Origin: Artocarpus heterophyllus
Taxonomy: Eukaryota > Streptophyta > Magnoliopsida > Rosales > Moraceae
Reading direction: 5' to 3'
Length of the DNA stretch: 64,000 nucleotides
Assembly: GCA_025403435.1 (NCBI GenBank)
Contig: CM046354.1
Coordinates: 21,609,467 to 21,673,466, forward strand
The translations under genes were made by a program, and so were the position numbers. Shown here piece by piece: positions 25,040 to 37,546 of the stretch; position 1 is the stretch's first letter, and every line of letters begins with the position of its first letter. Under the pieces are notes generated by a model. It made no database searches and was not told where the DNA came from. It saw nothing but the letters and a program-made list of their open reading frames with translations.

Positions 25040-26080
25040 TGCATAACAAATGCAACTTAGAATGCAAACACATTTTGATAATCATAATTTGTACTCTGAA
25101 ATTTATTGCATAACAAATGCAACTTATTGCATAACAAATGCATCATATAACGCAATCACATTTTACGAATCGTAACTTTTATTCTAAAACTTATTGCATC
25201 ACAAATGCAACATACTGCATAACAAATGCATCTTATAATGCAAATCACATTTTGCGAATCATAACTTTTATTCTAAAACTTATTGCATAACAAATGCAAC
25301 ATACTGCATAACAAATGCATCTTATAATGCAAATCACATTTTGCGAATCATAACTTTTATTCCTAAACTTATTGCATAACAAATGCAACTTATTGCATAA
25401 CAAATGCATCTTATAACGTAAATCACATTTTGCGAATCATAACTTTTATTCCTAAACTTATTGCATAACAGATGCAACTTATTGCATAACAAATGCATCT
25501 TATAACGCAATCACATTTTGCGAATCATAACTTTTATTCCTAAACTTATTGCATAACAGATGCAACTTATTGCATAACAAATGCATCATATAACGCAATC
25601 ACATTTTGCAAATTATAATTCTTCCTTGAAACATATTGCATACAATGTAATATATATCACAATCACATATTGCATATTATAACTTTTATCCTGAAACATA
25701 TTGCATACAAATGCAATATATTACGCAATGACATATTGCATATCATAGCTTTTATCCTAAAACATATTGCATACAAATGCAATATATATCGCAATCACAT
25801 ATTGCATATCATAAGTTTTATCTTAAGACATATTGCATACAAATGCAATATATATATTGCAATCACATATTAAATATCATAACTTTTATCCTAAAACATA
25901 TTGCATACAAATGCAATATATTACGCAATCACATATTGCATATCATAACTTTTATCCTAAAATATATTGCATACAAATGCAATATATTACGCAATGATAT
26001 ATTGCATATCATAACTCTTATCCTAAAATATATTGCATACAAATGCAATATATTACATAGCAATGCTTCATAAAACTTAT
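25040..26080 (-). repeat. 66-bp and 88-bp tandem arrays in solo LTR E2
   Basis: From about 25620 to 26080 units repeat every 66 bp (ATTGCATACAAATGCAATAT at 25700, 25766, 25832, 25900, 25966, 26032). From about 25040 to 25620 a longer unit of about 88 bp repeats (ATTGCATAAC starts at 25371, 25460, 25548), apparently the 66-bp unit enlarged by an extra TTGCATAACAAATGCA block. Reverse-strand counterpart of the array in E1. Confidence 0.85.
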
Positions 26081-27839
26081 AACTTACATTATAACACATT
26101 ATGCATGGTCGAAAAGCAGGATTTATACTAATCCTATTTCATTTCTATGTTGCACATCTGCATCTAGATCATAATTTGGTACGTAAAAACTGGTCAATAA
26201 GTTCATCTTTTTATTGTCCAGTCTATAGGCCTTTATCATCTAGTCGTTCTAGACTAGTGACAATGCTGATTTAAAGCATGTTTACGTACCTGTCTGAAAA
26301 CTTCTTAGGGTCATAACAGCGTTTAACTTTCTATATCTCTCTTGAACATGTCTAGCCTTTCCTGAGGGTGCAATAAAAGGAAAAACTAGCTTTTATCTTC
26401 TTCTTCTTTTTCGTATTCATAAAGTCTCTGTCTTGGCTCTGCTTTTGTGACCTCGCTGTCGGTCACGAGAAATTTTCTAAATTCTACTTGATTATCTAAA
26501 TCGTTCTCACGATTTCTAATTGAACCTAGGGTGTCTTATAGTAATTTTTCTAGTTTCCTATAGGCAACTTGAAGATTATATCCTTAATGAATTTCTTATG
26601 AACCTTATTGTGCATATCCGTTATGCACTACATGGTATTGTATTTATATACTATATCTTGTTATATTATGGATAACAAGCATCAATCATAACATTCTTAT
26701 CCATATTATTTGCTCGTATAAGCATTATACTTGCATATCATATTCATAAACATATCATACATATACATGTCATTCGTACCATACTTCCACATTTTATACT
26801 TTCATATATTACTCATACTCATGTCATTCATATCATACTTTCACATTTCATGCTTTCACATATTATTCATACTCATGTCGTTCATATCATACATCCATTT
26901 GTCGTTCATACTTTCATATCGTAGAGTTGCTATACATTTTTCTTCTTTGAATAGCAACTATTTCATATTATATTCATATAATACTTTAAGTCATGTCACA
27001 TTGTAATACACACACCAATCATAGTTCATAACGTTCATGCATATCAATATGCAAATAGACTTCAAACATAACGGTTGCAAATTCATTGCAAATCCTATTT
27101 TGTACTTTAGAACTTTTTTGCATAATAAGTGCAAATATACTTTAAAAACAACTTGCATAACCATTGCAAACTCATTTACAAATGCATATGGATGCATTAA
27201 AAACTATTTACTTCATGTTGTAGGTGAAATCTGAACTTACCCGGACTATGCCCTAGCGTTCTCTATTACGTTCCTTTCTCGTTCCTTTTCCTTCCATTGG
27301 TCGGCTTTTGTGTCCTGATCATACGACAGCCGACTCATTAATTAACTTTCTTTTTATCAATCCACTTGATTGATAATAAAACACAAACTTCAACCATTCT
27401 TTCCTTTTTCATAACTTGGTATACTATCGGTCTACCGTTCTCTTTACTCAACCTTATAAACCATCAGTTTACCTTTCCTTCAATTAGCCTTGTAACCCAC
27501 CGGGGTTACATTTCCTTTTAACTTTGTAACCCATCGGTTACCTCTCGTTTACTTAAACATCCCTTGTTAAATCTCTGATTTCATATAACTGTTACGTTAC
27601 TTAACGTATTACGGAACATTTTTCATCTAATAACGTTATGCTAAATCGGAGTGCTCGACTCCGTTCTAGCTGTTTCCTTAATAATGACGATTTTACCCTT
27701 AACGGGTTTTTCGTCACCTTGTAAACTTATAAAACCTATTCTCACATAAAACAGTGTAACAATCACCGATCATGCATTTCATAAATTTCTATGAAAGCAT
27801 CTAAAACAGTTTATTCTAAAACAGTTCATACTGTAGGCG

Positions 27840-29000
27840 AGATTCCTACTTACTTGAACTCCAAGCTAAGCAGATCCAATTGTATCTCGCTGCATCTACA
27901 GTATACGAAGCATCCTCTACAGTGCTCCTCGAGCGACCATGAATGGCTGGGAATACTTCCTGGAGATCATCCATTCTTGAAACTGTCATTCTGGACTCCG
28001 ATACTGCTGTTTGAATCGCCTCGATCCGCGTGCAGTCGGTACCGGATGATTTTCATCAGAGTGGAATTAGCTTAAATGGAGGTCACCATTACGTTTAGAG
28101 CGTCGAAATGAGTCGGGAGGTGGTCTCGGATCTTCGATCGGAGGTCCGGATCACAAAAATCCAAAGTCACGTTGACCGGCCGTTGACCGACTTTGACCGC
28201 CGTTGACCGGCGTCAATCGGGGTCCGTTGGCAGCTGGGCTCGGGCCTACCCCCCCTAAATTGACCCTTCTGAGTCCAATGGCGGTGTCAATTTCACCTAA
28301 TTCTGCCTCTAACATAGCAGGTTGGAGCTCGACATTGATGGCAAAAATGGAGGCTCCGATGATGGCTTTCCGGCGATGGAAATCCAAAATTGGCTGAGGG
28401 CTTTTGCTACCCATCATCCTATGAGCATTTCCCCTCATCCAATTTGAAGAAACGTGGTTGGGAAGAGCAAAAATTGAGGCTCCCGCGGTGGTTGATGGCG
28501 GCGATGGCCGTTCTCCGGCGAAACAGGCTCCTTCCGTGCAATTGATCGAGGGGTTTTACTCCCCTTAATCCTCTGAACTCATTGGGAGGGGTGGTGTCGG
28601 CCACCTCCTCTGGCAAGGCGGAGTTCCACAGTGGGGACCGTGGTGCACGGCGGCGGTAGACGGCGGAGCAATCCGGCCGTTGTTGAGCTGCCACCAAGGG
28701 TGGGTTTTGTTCCTCTCATCACGGTGGTCATGTAGGAACAAGAATCACGTCGATCGGACGTCGGACGGCGAAGATATCTCGTCAAAAAGAAATGGGTTTC
28801 GCCGCCACTTTGGGCGGCGCGTGTGGCCTCCTCCGGCGGCGTTTTGGGCGGCACGGCACCTCGTTGGACTCAGCTCGTCGAGAGCTTTCCATTGGCATGG
28901 GAGGTGTCGAAAACGGATGCCAGAATCTCGAACGAGATTTGAGGAGAGAGAGAATCTAGAGAGAGAAAGTAGAGAGAGAAAGTGCCGAGTGGAGTGAGAT
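27840..29000 (-). other. GC-rich segment of E2, possibly captured or leader sequence
   Basis: This is the most GC-rich stretch of the window. On the minus strand it starts with CT-microsatellite leader sequence (28990-28930), then CCGCC-rich sequence with short overlapping open frames of 90-95 residues, none matching a family I know. The equivalent part of E1 (about 14470-14900) is unrelated. It may be a transcribed leader of the parent retroelement or a captured host fragment; I cannot tell which. Confidence 0.4.
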
Positions 29001-29566
29001 TTTTTGATTTTTTTTCTTCTTTTTTTTTTCTTTTCTTTTCTTATAAAACAAAATTATGGTCCACACAGTCCAATTCTGTACTGCATGATCTTAAACAGTC
29101 TAATTTCTATACTGCTTTGCTCTAATATTGTATAATTTCCTGTAATATTATACTGTATTTTCCTTTAATTGTACTTTGTCTTAATATAATCCTTAACTTA
29201 ATGCATTAAAAATCTCAGGTGTTACAGGTTATACACTCACGTTAATTTTATTATTAACCTCCCCTAAGAGCTCTGTTAATAAAATTAATGGCCAAAGAAA
29301 CAATTATTAATATATGCTGGATCATACGGGTCCTGGATGGCATATATTAATCAAGAGGGGATCCGTATTCCTGATTGAATTTGGCATGACTCCCCTAGGA
29401 GCTTGTTGAATTTTGAGTTGGGAATTATCGTTGTAAGGTTGTGATATTTTCAAGGTTTTGACACATAAACACATTTGTATATTTTTTACATGATTGTGTT
29501 ATCTTACTAAATTATTATTATATGTTTGCTTATGTTTGGTATATGATTCTTTATTGTAGATTAAAA

Positions 29567-30390
29567 ATGTCTAAAAACGCTTTATCATCGATACTTGACA
29601 AAAACTTATTAACCGGAGAGAACTATAATGATTGAAAACGGAACCTAGATATCGTCCTATCCTTTGAGAAATTGAAATATGTACTGACAACCCCTTGTCC
29701 TCTCGAGGCTACGGGAGACTCAACTAATGAGCAATTCGAAGCGTATGATCGCTAGAAAGATGCTAATGATCAGGCCCGCTGCTATGTTATGGCCAGCATG
29801 AATAATGTGCTGCAAGCTCAACATCAGGATTACGAGACTGCGAAGTAGATCTTGGATAATCTTGAGGATATGTTTGCAGGCCAGGCTATAACAAAGCGGC
29901 AAGTGGCGCTTCAAAAACTTCTAAACTATAGACGGAGGCCGGGGGCATCTGTAAAGGAGCATATAATGTTGGTCATGGGTTACCTCGCTGAGACTTAAAC
30001 CAATGGAGCCAACATCGATGCTGAAACTCAGATGACTATGGTCTTTGAGACTCTGTCAAAGGAATTTATTCCATTTAGAGCTACATTTAATTTAAGCAAT
30101 AGATGAGATATGACCTTAACAGAACTGATGAAACAGTTACAGGAGTTTGAACTGCTGATCAGGGACTCTCCTGCGGGTGGTGAGGCCAACATGGTAGCTG
30201 CTTTTGGTTCCAATTCCAACGTTGGGAATGGAAAGAAGCAACGGGCTAAGAACGGGAAGTCTTCTCTTCCTACTAGCACCAAAAGCAAGAAGAAGAAGAA
30301 GAAGAACCCGAAGAAGCTTAAGTGCTTCTTCTGTGGAAAGGTAGGGTATATCAAAAAGCATTGCAAGGACTTCCTTTCCAAAGGAGGTAG
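29567..30390 (+). pseudogene. gag of Copia B
   Basis: It starts ATG at 29567 (MSKNALSSILDKNLLTGENY). Five or more in-frame stops follow, most explained by G-to-A or C-to-T changes (Trp or Gln codons turned to TGA/TAG, e.g. near 29634 and 29754). The end is a basic Lys-rich stretch and a zinc knuckle CFFCGKVGYIKKHC (about 30322-30363), where the H position of CX2CX4HX4C reads Y. A 126-residue open piece remains at 30110-30490. Nucleocapsid role by family; inactive. Confidence 0.85.
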
Positions 30391-31592
30391 GTGTGATCTT
30401 CTATATTTAAGAACTTATTTGGTTGAGGAATCCAGTGACATTTGGGTCATAGATTCCGGTGCAACTAATCATGTTTGTGTTTCTCTATAGGGGTTCGAAG
30501 AAACGAGAAGTCTACTGCATGAGGACTTCACGCTTCAGATGGGAGATGGATCCTTGGTCTCAGCGGAAGCAGTCGGAGACGTCCATCTTTATTTTGATAA
30601 TTATAGGAATTTATTTTTGAAAGATTATTTTTATGTTCCTAAATTTAAAAGAAATTTAATTTTTGTATCTTGTTTATTTAAAAACTCCTACTTGGTTTCT
30701 TTTAATGATAAAGTGGTGATTCGTAAAAACAAATCTTTTATCTGTTCTAGATGGATGCAAAATAATCTATATTTTATCAAACCTAAGATGGACTTATTGC
30801 TTAATGTTGAGATGAATGATAATAACTCTAAAAGACTTAAAACTTTTCACTCTAATAAGACTTATCTTTGGCATTTGCGCCATGGTCATATTAACCTGAA
30901 TAGGATTCAAAGGTTGGTAAGGGATGGACCTTTAAGTCACTTAGAGTTGGAATCTATACCTCAATGTGAATCTTGTTTGGAGGGTAAAATGACCAAAAGA
31001 CCATTCGGGTCTAAGGGCAATAGGGCCGAAGGGGTTCTAGAACTTGTGCATAGTGATGTTTGTGGACCAATGAACATCCAGGCACAAGGAGGGTATGAAT
31101 ACTTCATCACTTTTAGTGATGATTACTCAAGATATGGGTATGTGTACCTGATGCACCACAAAAGCGAAACTTTTGACAAGTTCAGGGAGTTTTGAGCTGA
31201 AGTGGAAAAGCAATTGGGTAGACCCATAAAGGTACTTCGATCCGATCGAGGTGGAGAATACCTTTCTGATGAGTTCTTGGGACACTTATTAGAGAATGAG
31301 ATTTTATCTCATTTGACTGTACCAGGCACTCCGCAGCAAAAATGGAGTAGCAGAGAGAAGAAATAGGACTTTGTTGGACATGATTAGGTCCATGATGAGT
31401 TATTCATCATTACCTTTATCCTCTTGGGGATATGCACTACAAACCGCATGTTATCTTTTGAACAATGTGCCTTGAAAATCGGTCCCTAAAACTCTTCACG
31501 AGTTGTGGATGGTGGGAAGATATCCTTAAACTATATTCACATATGGGGATGTCCTGCTTATGTTATGTTTAAGGATCTAAATAAGTTGGAAG
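30391..31592 (+). pseudogene. Protease, GAG-pre-integrase and integrase of Copia B
   Basis: The protease active site DIWVIDSGATNHVC (about 30438-30480) is intact, and is followed by TAG at 30488. An open frame of 218 residues (30539-31195) carries the pre-integrase motif WHLRHGHINLNR and CESCLEGKM, then the integrase core (LVHSDVCGPM). A TGA at 31193 is followed by RSDRGGEY, and a frameshift near 31340 spoils PQQ-NGVAERR. The region ends at DLNKLE where the reversed solo LTR is inserted (31593). Confidence 0.88.
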
Positions 31593-33604
31593 TGTTGGAA
31601 ACAAAGTACGCAGCGGAATTTTAAAAATTTTTCATCAGCGTAATTTCCAAAACACAAGTTTGACATGTTATATGTATAAATTAAACAGATCTTACTAACC
31701 TTAGTGTGCCGAAGAACCTCTGCAAGCTGTGTAGAGAAGTAATGTTCCAGAGTAGCCTCAACCAACTGGTCTTCTTTGCTATTCTCTATCCACAACTGGA
31801 GTGAGTGTGGGCTCACACGTATAGCTCTTCCACCGGTGACTCTCCTTCCAACCAATAGAGAGAACCCAAAGCTAGTGCTCGTGATTTGTGAATAAAAGCT
31901 CTCAGGGAGTTTTTAGATGCTCACTAGAAGAGTATCACTCTTAATCTCTCAAATTGATATGAGTAAATCATGAGACTCACTCCCTTTTTATACCTATTGG
32001 TCCTGGGGTCAGTCCATATCAGATTAGGTCTCAAAAACTCGAAACAGAATCAAGTTCAGATCAATATCTGATAAGATCTGCGTGAAAATGCGTAATCTTA
32101 TCTTCCGCTTATCGGCAGGCCAAACATTCTGATCGGCATGCCAAACAAGCCAATTCGGCAGGCTGAATTCCCGAGAAAAAATCTCCGTGAATCTTTTATT
32201 TTCCACCCGAGATTCTAAAGGATAAAGTCTCAGTTTTGATTTAAATAACCCAATAGAGAAGCTATCTGATCAAAAAAAAACTTTATCAAGATAATCTCTA
32301 AGAAAATAAATCAATTCATAATAATTCTACAAGTTTATCTTGATCTAATTTATGCAAAATTAAATCAATCGATAAACAGACAAGAATTATCTGATAGCAA
32401 TAATTCAACAAGTTTATCTTGAACTAATTTCTTACAAAATTAATTCAACCAATAAATAGACATGAATTATTTGATTCTTACAAATTTTAAACCAATCTGA
32501 TAAATCCGACATAAGTCACCAATTATTGGAAAAGCACGCCGTGTCGTTACAGGATTTTGTGAGCTAGCAAAGGGGACCAAAATGGACCTATAAAGTTCAA
32601 GCTCATGATAATTATGAAACCCAATATCCTGGATATACATTTCACAATTATCAACTCCAACGCTACTCCACTAAAAGCTTGGAGCTGCACTCTCGAACTT
32701 TATAGAATTACGAAGCTCGTGTAGCTAAGTCTCCATGACATATCATAGTGTATCGCATCCCCATATGATCATCCATAATCAGCTTAAGGACAAGTTCTGC
32801 CTTACCTTCCCGATTATTTTTATCTTACGTTCCATTGTCACACCATTAGAAAACTTACCATCCATAGATAGTATACCATTTGGTTACACCTATGTATCCA
32901 AATGGTTGAGCGCTCTAGTTTTCTAATTGCAGGACAACGCATATAAGAGGATATCATTACTCCTAAAGAGGAGCTATGGATTCCATATCTATGAATAACA
33001 AGTCTACGCTATCAAGAGTCATGCCTCCAACGTACCGGCATGCATACCACTATTGAGATGTGGGAGTCACCCATTGGTACATCAAAAGACACAAGTCGAG
33101 ACAATGGGCCCACTATTCATATCAGGATTAAGATACAATACAAATGACTGTCTAAAGTGAATCAATTTGCTAAGACAGAATTATTAATCCAAATCAATTC
33201 ATTTTATGTCTCGATCCAACACGTCGTCACCTATGACAACGCGCCAATGTTTCTATTCACGGAGTTTAACTCCAATGGTCAAGACAAACCATCTCCCAAA
33301 AGGGATATAGACAACATAACAATATTTACATGAATAAAGCGCCCAACTTTATTCCCTTGATTGCAGATCATACGTTTTAGACTGTCACCTTAAGAATCGT
33401 GTCTTCCACATAATCAGTCCATCTATGCCCAATTCTTAAGGTTTAGACTGACAGTCTCAGATTACTGTTTGCTTATCATACATTCAACAAATATGAACGT
33501 AAAGAGGACAAGATTTGGTATATATAAATGAATAAATTCTTTATTGATAAAAATGTTCCAAAAACGTATTACATTTTTACTCCTTAGGGCATACATGTCT
33601 AACA
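31593..33604 (-). mobile_element. Solo LTR of family B (reversed), copy 2, inside Copia B
   Basis: It is 2012 bp, bounded TGTTGGAAAC...TGTCTAACA on the plus strand, with perfect duplications GGAAG (31588-31592 and 33605-33609). It interrupts the integrase C-terminal region between DKLE and the GYPKGTK-type block that resumes at 33627. Same family as the host element, so the family inserted into itself. Confidence 0.93.
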
Positions 33605-35513
33605 GGAAGCATGTTCGAAAGTTTGCGTGTTTGTAAGATATCCAAAAGGAACTAAAGTGAGTTATTTTTATAACCTAAAGGAAAATATAGTCGTGGTTTC
33701 AACTAATGCAACTTTTCTTGAGGAGATTATATGGATGACTTTAAACCTCAAAGCAAAGTGGTGCTTGAGGGGTTTAGGAGTGATCCGATCACTCCGGAGG
33801 TTCCGAATGAAACCATTCTGATCAGTGTAGAAAAACAAAACAAACCTAAACAACAACCTAAGGGGCTTCGGCGTAGTGGGAGGATCAGGCGTCAACCTAA
33901 GAGGTATATGTTTAATAGGGAGGTCTTTTTGGTTGAACCGGATGAACATGACAGGGATCCTTATACTTACGCAGAGGCTATGGAGGATGTTGATTCAAAA
34001 CTCTGGACAGAGGCCATGAGCATTGAGATGAAGTCTATGGAGACTAATTAGGTCTGGGAGCTAGTAGATCTTCCTGAAGGGGTAAAACCCATAGGGTGTA
34101 AGTGGATCTACAAGAAGAAAAAAGGAGTGGATGGAAAGGTCGAAACCTTTAAGGCTAGACTGGTAGCTAAGGGTTATACACAAAAGGAAGGAATCGATTA
34201 TGAGGAAACCTTTTCACCTGTAGCCATGCTTAAGTCCATCTGGATTCTCTTGTCCATAGCTGCCACTCTCGACTACGAGATTTGGCAAATGGATGTCAAG
34301 ACGGCTTTTTTGAATGGATATCTTGATGAGTCCATTTATATGGAACAACCAGGCGGGTTCAAGGTCACGGATCAAGAGGGAAAGGTTTGTAAGCTGCTAA
34401 AGTCAATTTATGGACTTAAGTAGGCTTCTCGTTCTTGGAAGCTAAGATTTGATCAAGTGATCAAGACTTATGGGTTCTCACAAAATGTGGATGAACCATG
34501 TGTTTACAAACACATAAAGGATAGGAATGTGGTTTTTTTACTGCTCTATATAGATGACATTCTGCTAATTGGCAATGACATTATGGTTGACCAAGTAGCT
34601 TGACATGAAGTACTTGGGTGAGTCTAATTTTGTTCTCAATATCTAGATCTTTAGGGATAGGAAGAAAAAAATTATAGCTTTATCATAGGCCGGCTACATA
34701 GATAAAATTCTTAGGAGGTTTGGAATGCAGGATTCTAAGAAAGGTGGGCAGCTATCTAGGTCTGGAATTAGTCTTTTTCAGAATGACTCTCCAAAGTCTT
34801 ATGAAGAAAGTGAATACATAAAGAAGGTGCTGTATGCTTCAGCAATGGGTAGTCTCATGTATGCCATGCTTTGCACATGACCTGATATTAGTTATGCGAT
34901 CAGAATTGGAAGTCGATTTTAGGCGGATCCAGGACCGAACCATTGGGTTACGGTAAAGCAAATTTTCAAGTACCTGAGAAGGACTCAAGGGTATATGCTT
35001 GTATATTTGGGTGAGGACCTGACTCCTCTAGAATATACTGACTTGGATTTTCAATCCTGTCTGGATTCTAGAAAATCGACTTTGGGTTTTGTGTTTACTC
35101 TGGGCAGCGGTGCCATCAATTGGAGAAATGCTAAGCAAGATTACACTTTAGATTCAATGATGGAGGCCGAGTATGCGGCAGCTAGTGATGCTTCGAAAGA
35201 AGCAATGTGGCTCCGCAAGTTCCTTAGGGATCTTGAGGTAGTTCCTGGTATTGATAAAGTGGTATTACTGTACTGTGACAACAGTGCGGCAGTAGCTAAT
35301 GCTAAGGAACCAAGATTTCATAAGAAGAGTAAGCATATTGATCGAAAGTATCAACTGATTAAGGACTTCATTGAGGGCGGGCATGTCACGGTGTGCAAGA
35401 TCACGTCAGAGGACAATTTAGCTGATCCATTTACAAAGACACTTACTGGGAGAGTCTTTGAGAGGCATGTAGAAGCTATGGGGATGCGAGATTTGTCATA
35501 TTTACTCACTTAG
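33605..35513 (+). pseudogene. Reverse transcriptase and RNase H of Copia B
   Basis: The region continues integrase C-terminal sequence (RYPKGTKVSYFYN, 33630) into a linker and [66 protein letters not shown] (variant of YVDD, near 34549). In-frame stops fall near 34049, 34421, and several more follow with a deletion after 34580. RNase H (34995-35513) has DLDFQSC, EAEYAAASDASKEA, YCDNSAAVANAKE and LADPFTK. It ends MRDLSYLLT at the polypurine tract. Most like TNT1-94-type plant polymerases and like element C. Confidence 0.9.
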
Positions 35514-35514
35514 T

Positions 35515-35527
35515 GCAAGTGGGAGAT
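35515..35527 (+). other. Polypurine tract of Copia B
   Basis: GCAAGTGGGAGAT directly precedes the 3' LTR; it primes plus-strand DNA synthesis in this element class. Element C has the same form at 62437-62451 (minus). Confidence 0.85.
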
Positions 35528-37541
35528 TGTTAGACATGTATGCCCTAAGGAGTAAAAATGTAATATGTTTTTGAAGACATTTTTATCAATAAAGAATTTA
35601 TTCATTATTCATATACCAAATCATGTCCTCTTTACGTTCATATTTGTTGAATGTATGTTAAGCAAACAATAGTCTGAAACTGCCAGTCTAAACCTTTAAG
35701 AATTGGGCATATGATGGACAGATTATGCAGAAGACATGATTCTTAAGGTGATGATCTAAATCATAAGATCCGCAATCTAGGGAATAAAGTTGGGCGATTT
35801 ATTCATGTAAATATTGTTATGTTGTCTATATCCCTTTTGGGTGATGGTTTGCTTTGACCATCGGAGGTGAACTCCGTGAATAGAAACATTGGCACATTGT
35901 CATAGATGACGATGTATTGGATCAGGACATAAAGTGAATTGATTTGGATTAATAATTCTATCTCAACAAATCGATTCACTTTAGACAATCATTTATATTG
36001 TATCTTAATCCTGAGATGAATAGTGGGCCCGTTGTCTTGACTTGTGTCTTTTGATGTACCAAAGGGTGACACCCACATCTTAATAGTGGTATGCATGCCG
36101 GTACATTGGAGGCATGACTCATGATAGTGTAGACCTATTATTCATAGATATGGAATCCATAGCTCCTCTTTAGGAGTAATGATATCCTCTTATATGTGTT
36201 ACCTAGTAATTTGAAAACTGGAGAGCTCAACCATTTGGATACATAGGTGTAACCAAATGGTATACTGTCTTTGGATAGTAAGTTTTCTGACGGTGAGATA
36301 ATGGAATGTAAGATAAAAATACTCGAGAAGGTAAGATAAAACTTGTCCTTAAGCCGATAATTGATTACCATATGAGGATACGATACACTATGATATATCA
36401 TGGAAACTTAGCTATACGGGCTTAGTAATTCTATGTAGTTCGAGAGTGCAGCTCTAAGCTTTTATTGGAGTAACGTTGGAGTTGATAATTATGAAATGTA
36501 TATTTGAGATATTGGGTTTCGTAATTATTGGGAGCTTGAACTATATAGGTCCATTTGGTCCCCTGTGCTAGCTCACAACATCCTGTAACGACATAACGTG
36601 CTTTTTCAATAATTGGTGACTTATGTCGGATTTATCAGATTTGTTGAAATTTGGAAGAATCAAAGAATTCATGTCTGTTTATCGGTTGAATTAATTTTGT
36701 GATAAAATTAATTTAAGATAAATTTGTTGAATTATTAGGATCGGATAATTCTTGTCTGTTTATCGGTTGATTTAATTTTGGATAAATTAGATCAAGATAA
36801 ACTTGTACAATTATTGGGAATTGATTTATTTTTCTAGAGATTATCTAGATAAAGTTGTTTTGATTAGATAACTTCTCTATTGGGTTATTTGAATTAAAAC
36901 TAAAACTTTATCTTATAGAATCTCGGGTGGAAAATAAAAAATTCGTAGAGACTTTTTATCGACAGTTCAGCTTGCCGGTCCACATGTTTGGCCTGTCGAT
37001 GAGGCCTGTTCGGCCTGCCGATGAGCGAAGGATAAGATTATGCGTTTTTACATGGATCGTATCAGATATTGACCCAAACTTGATTTTGTTTTAAGTTTTT
37101 GAGACCTAATCTAATAAGGACTGACCCTAGGCCCAACCTCTATATAAAGGAAGTAAGTCTAAAGAGTTACTCAGATCAATTGAGAGATTAAGAGTGATAC
37201 TCTGCTAGTGAGAATCTGAAAACTCCGTGAGAGCTTTTGTTCATAAATCACGAACACTTGCTTTGGGTTCTCTCAATTGGTTGGAAGGAGTGTCCCCTTG
37301 TGGAAGAGCTGTACATGTGAGCCCACACTTACTCCAATCGTGGATAGAGAATAGCAAAGAAGACCAGTTAGTTGAGGCTCTTTTGGAACGTTACTTCTCT
37401 TCACGGATTGCGGAAGTTCTTTGACATACAAAGGTTAGTAGGATCTAGTTAATCTATGCATATAGCATGTCAAACTTGTGTTTTGAAAAATACTCTGATG
37501 TAAAATTTTTAAACTTCCCGGTGCGCACTCTTTTTCCAACA
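35528..37541 (+). repeat. 3' LTR of Copia B
   Basis: 2014 bp, TGTTAGACAT...TTTTTCCAACA, followed by AGTAC (37542-37546), which matches the upstream duplication. It contains TCGGCCTGCCGA at 37010-37021. Confidence 0.93.
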
Positions 37542-37546
37542 AGTAC

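Larger units (their letters stand above)
23837..29226 (-). mobile_element. Giant solo LTR E2 (5.4 kb), reversed
   Basis: On the minus strand it begins TGTAACACCTGAGATTTTTAA at 29226 and ends GGGTCGTCACA at 23837, the same ends as E1. Perfect target duplications GGTTA flank it (23832-23836, 29227-29231). It is 5390 bp with no coding domain, so it is a solo LTR. Compared with E1 it has a longer tandem array (25040-26080) and a GC-rich 1.2-kb segment (27840-29000) where E1 has unrelated AT-rich sequence. It sits in the leader of Copia B. Confidence 0.85.
20561..37541 (+). mobile_element. Copia element B (TNT1-94-like pol), complete but degraded, with two nested insertions
   Basis: Two 2.0-kb LTRs (20561-22533, 35528-37541) start TGTTAGA(T/C)ATGTATGCCC and end TTTTTCCAACA, with perfect flanking AGTAC. 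Between them: primer site, a long leader, gag, protease, integrase, reverse transcriptase-RNase H and a polypurine tract. It contains giant solo LTR E2 (23837-29226) in the leader and a reversed solo LTR of its own family (31593-33604) in the integrase region. Without these it is about 9.6 kb. All frames carry stops. Confidence 0.93.

Noticed and set aside
25670..26073. Overlapping frames of repeated HIIAFILKHIAYKCN-type peptides as a repeat protein
   Set aside because: They are translations of the 66-bp tandem array in solo LTR E2 in several frames; there is no start context or conserved gene structure.
28151..28854. Three minus-strand frames of 91-95 codons in the GC-rich segment as genes
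   Set aside because: They overlap in different frames, match no family that I know, and lie inside a solo LTR; GC-rich DNA readily gives such frames.
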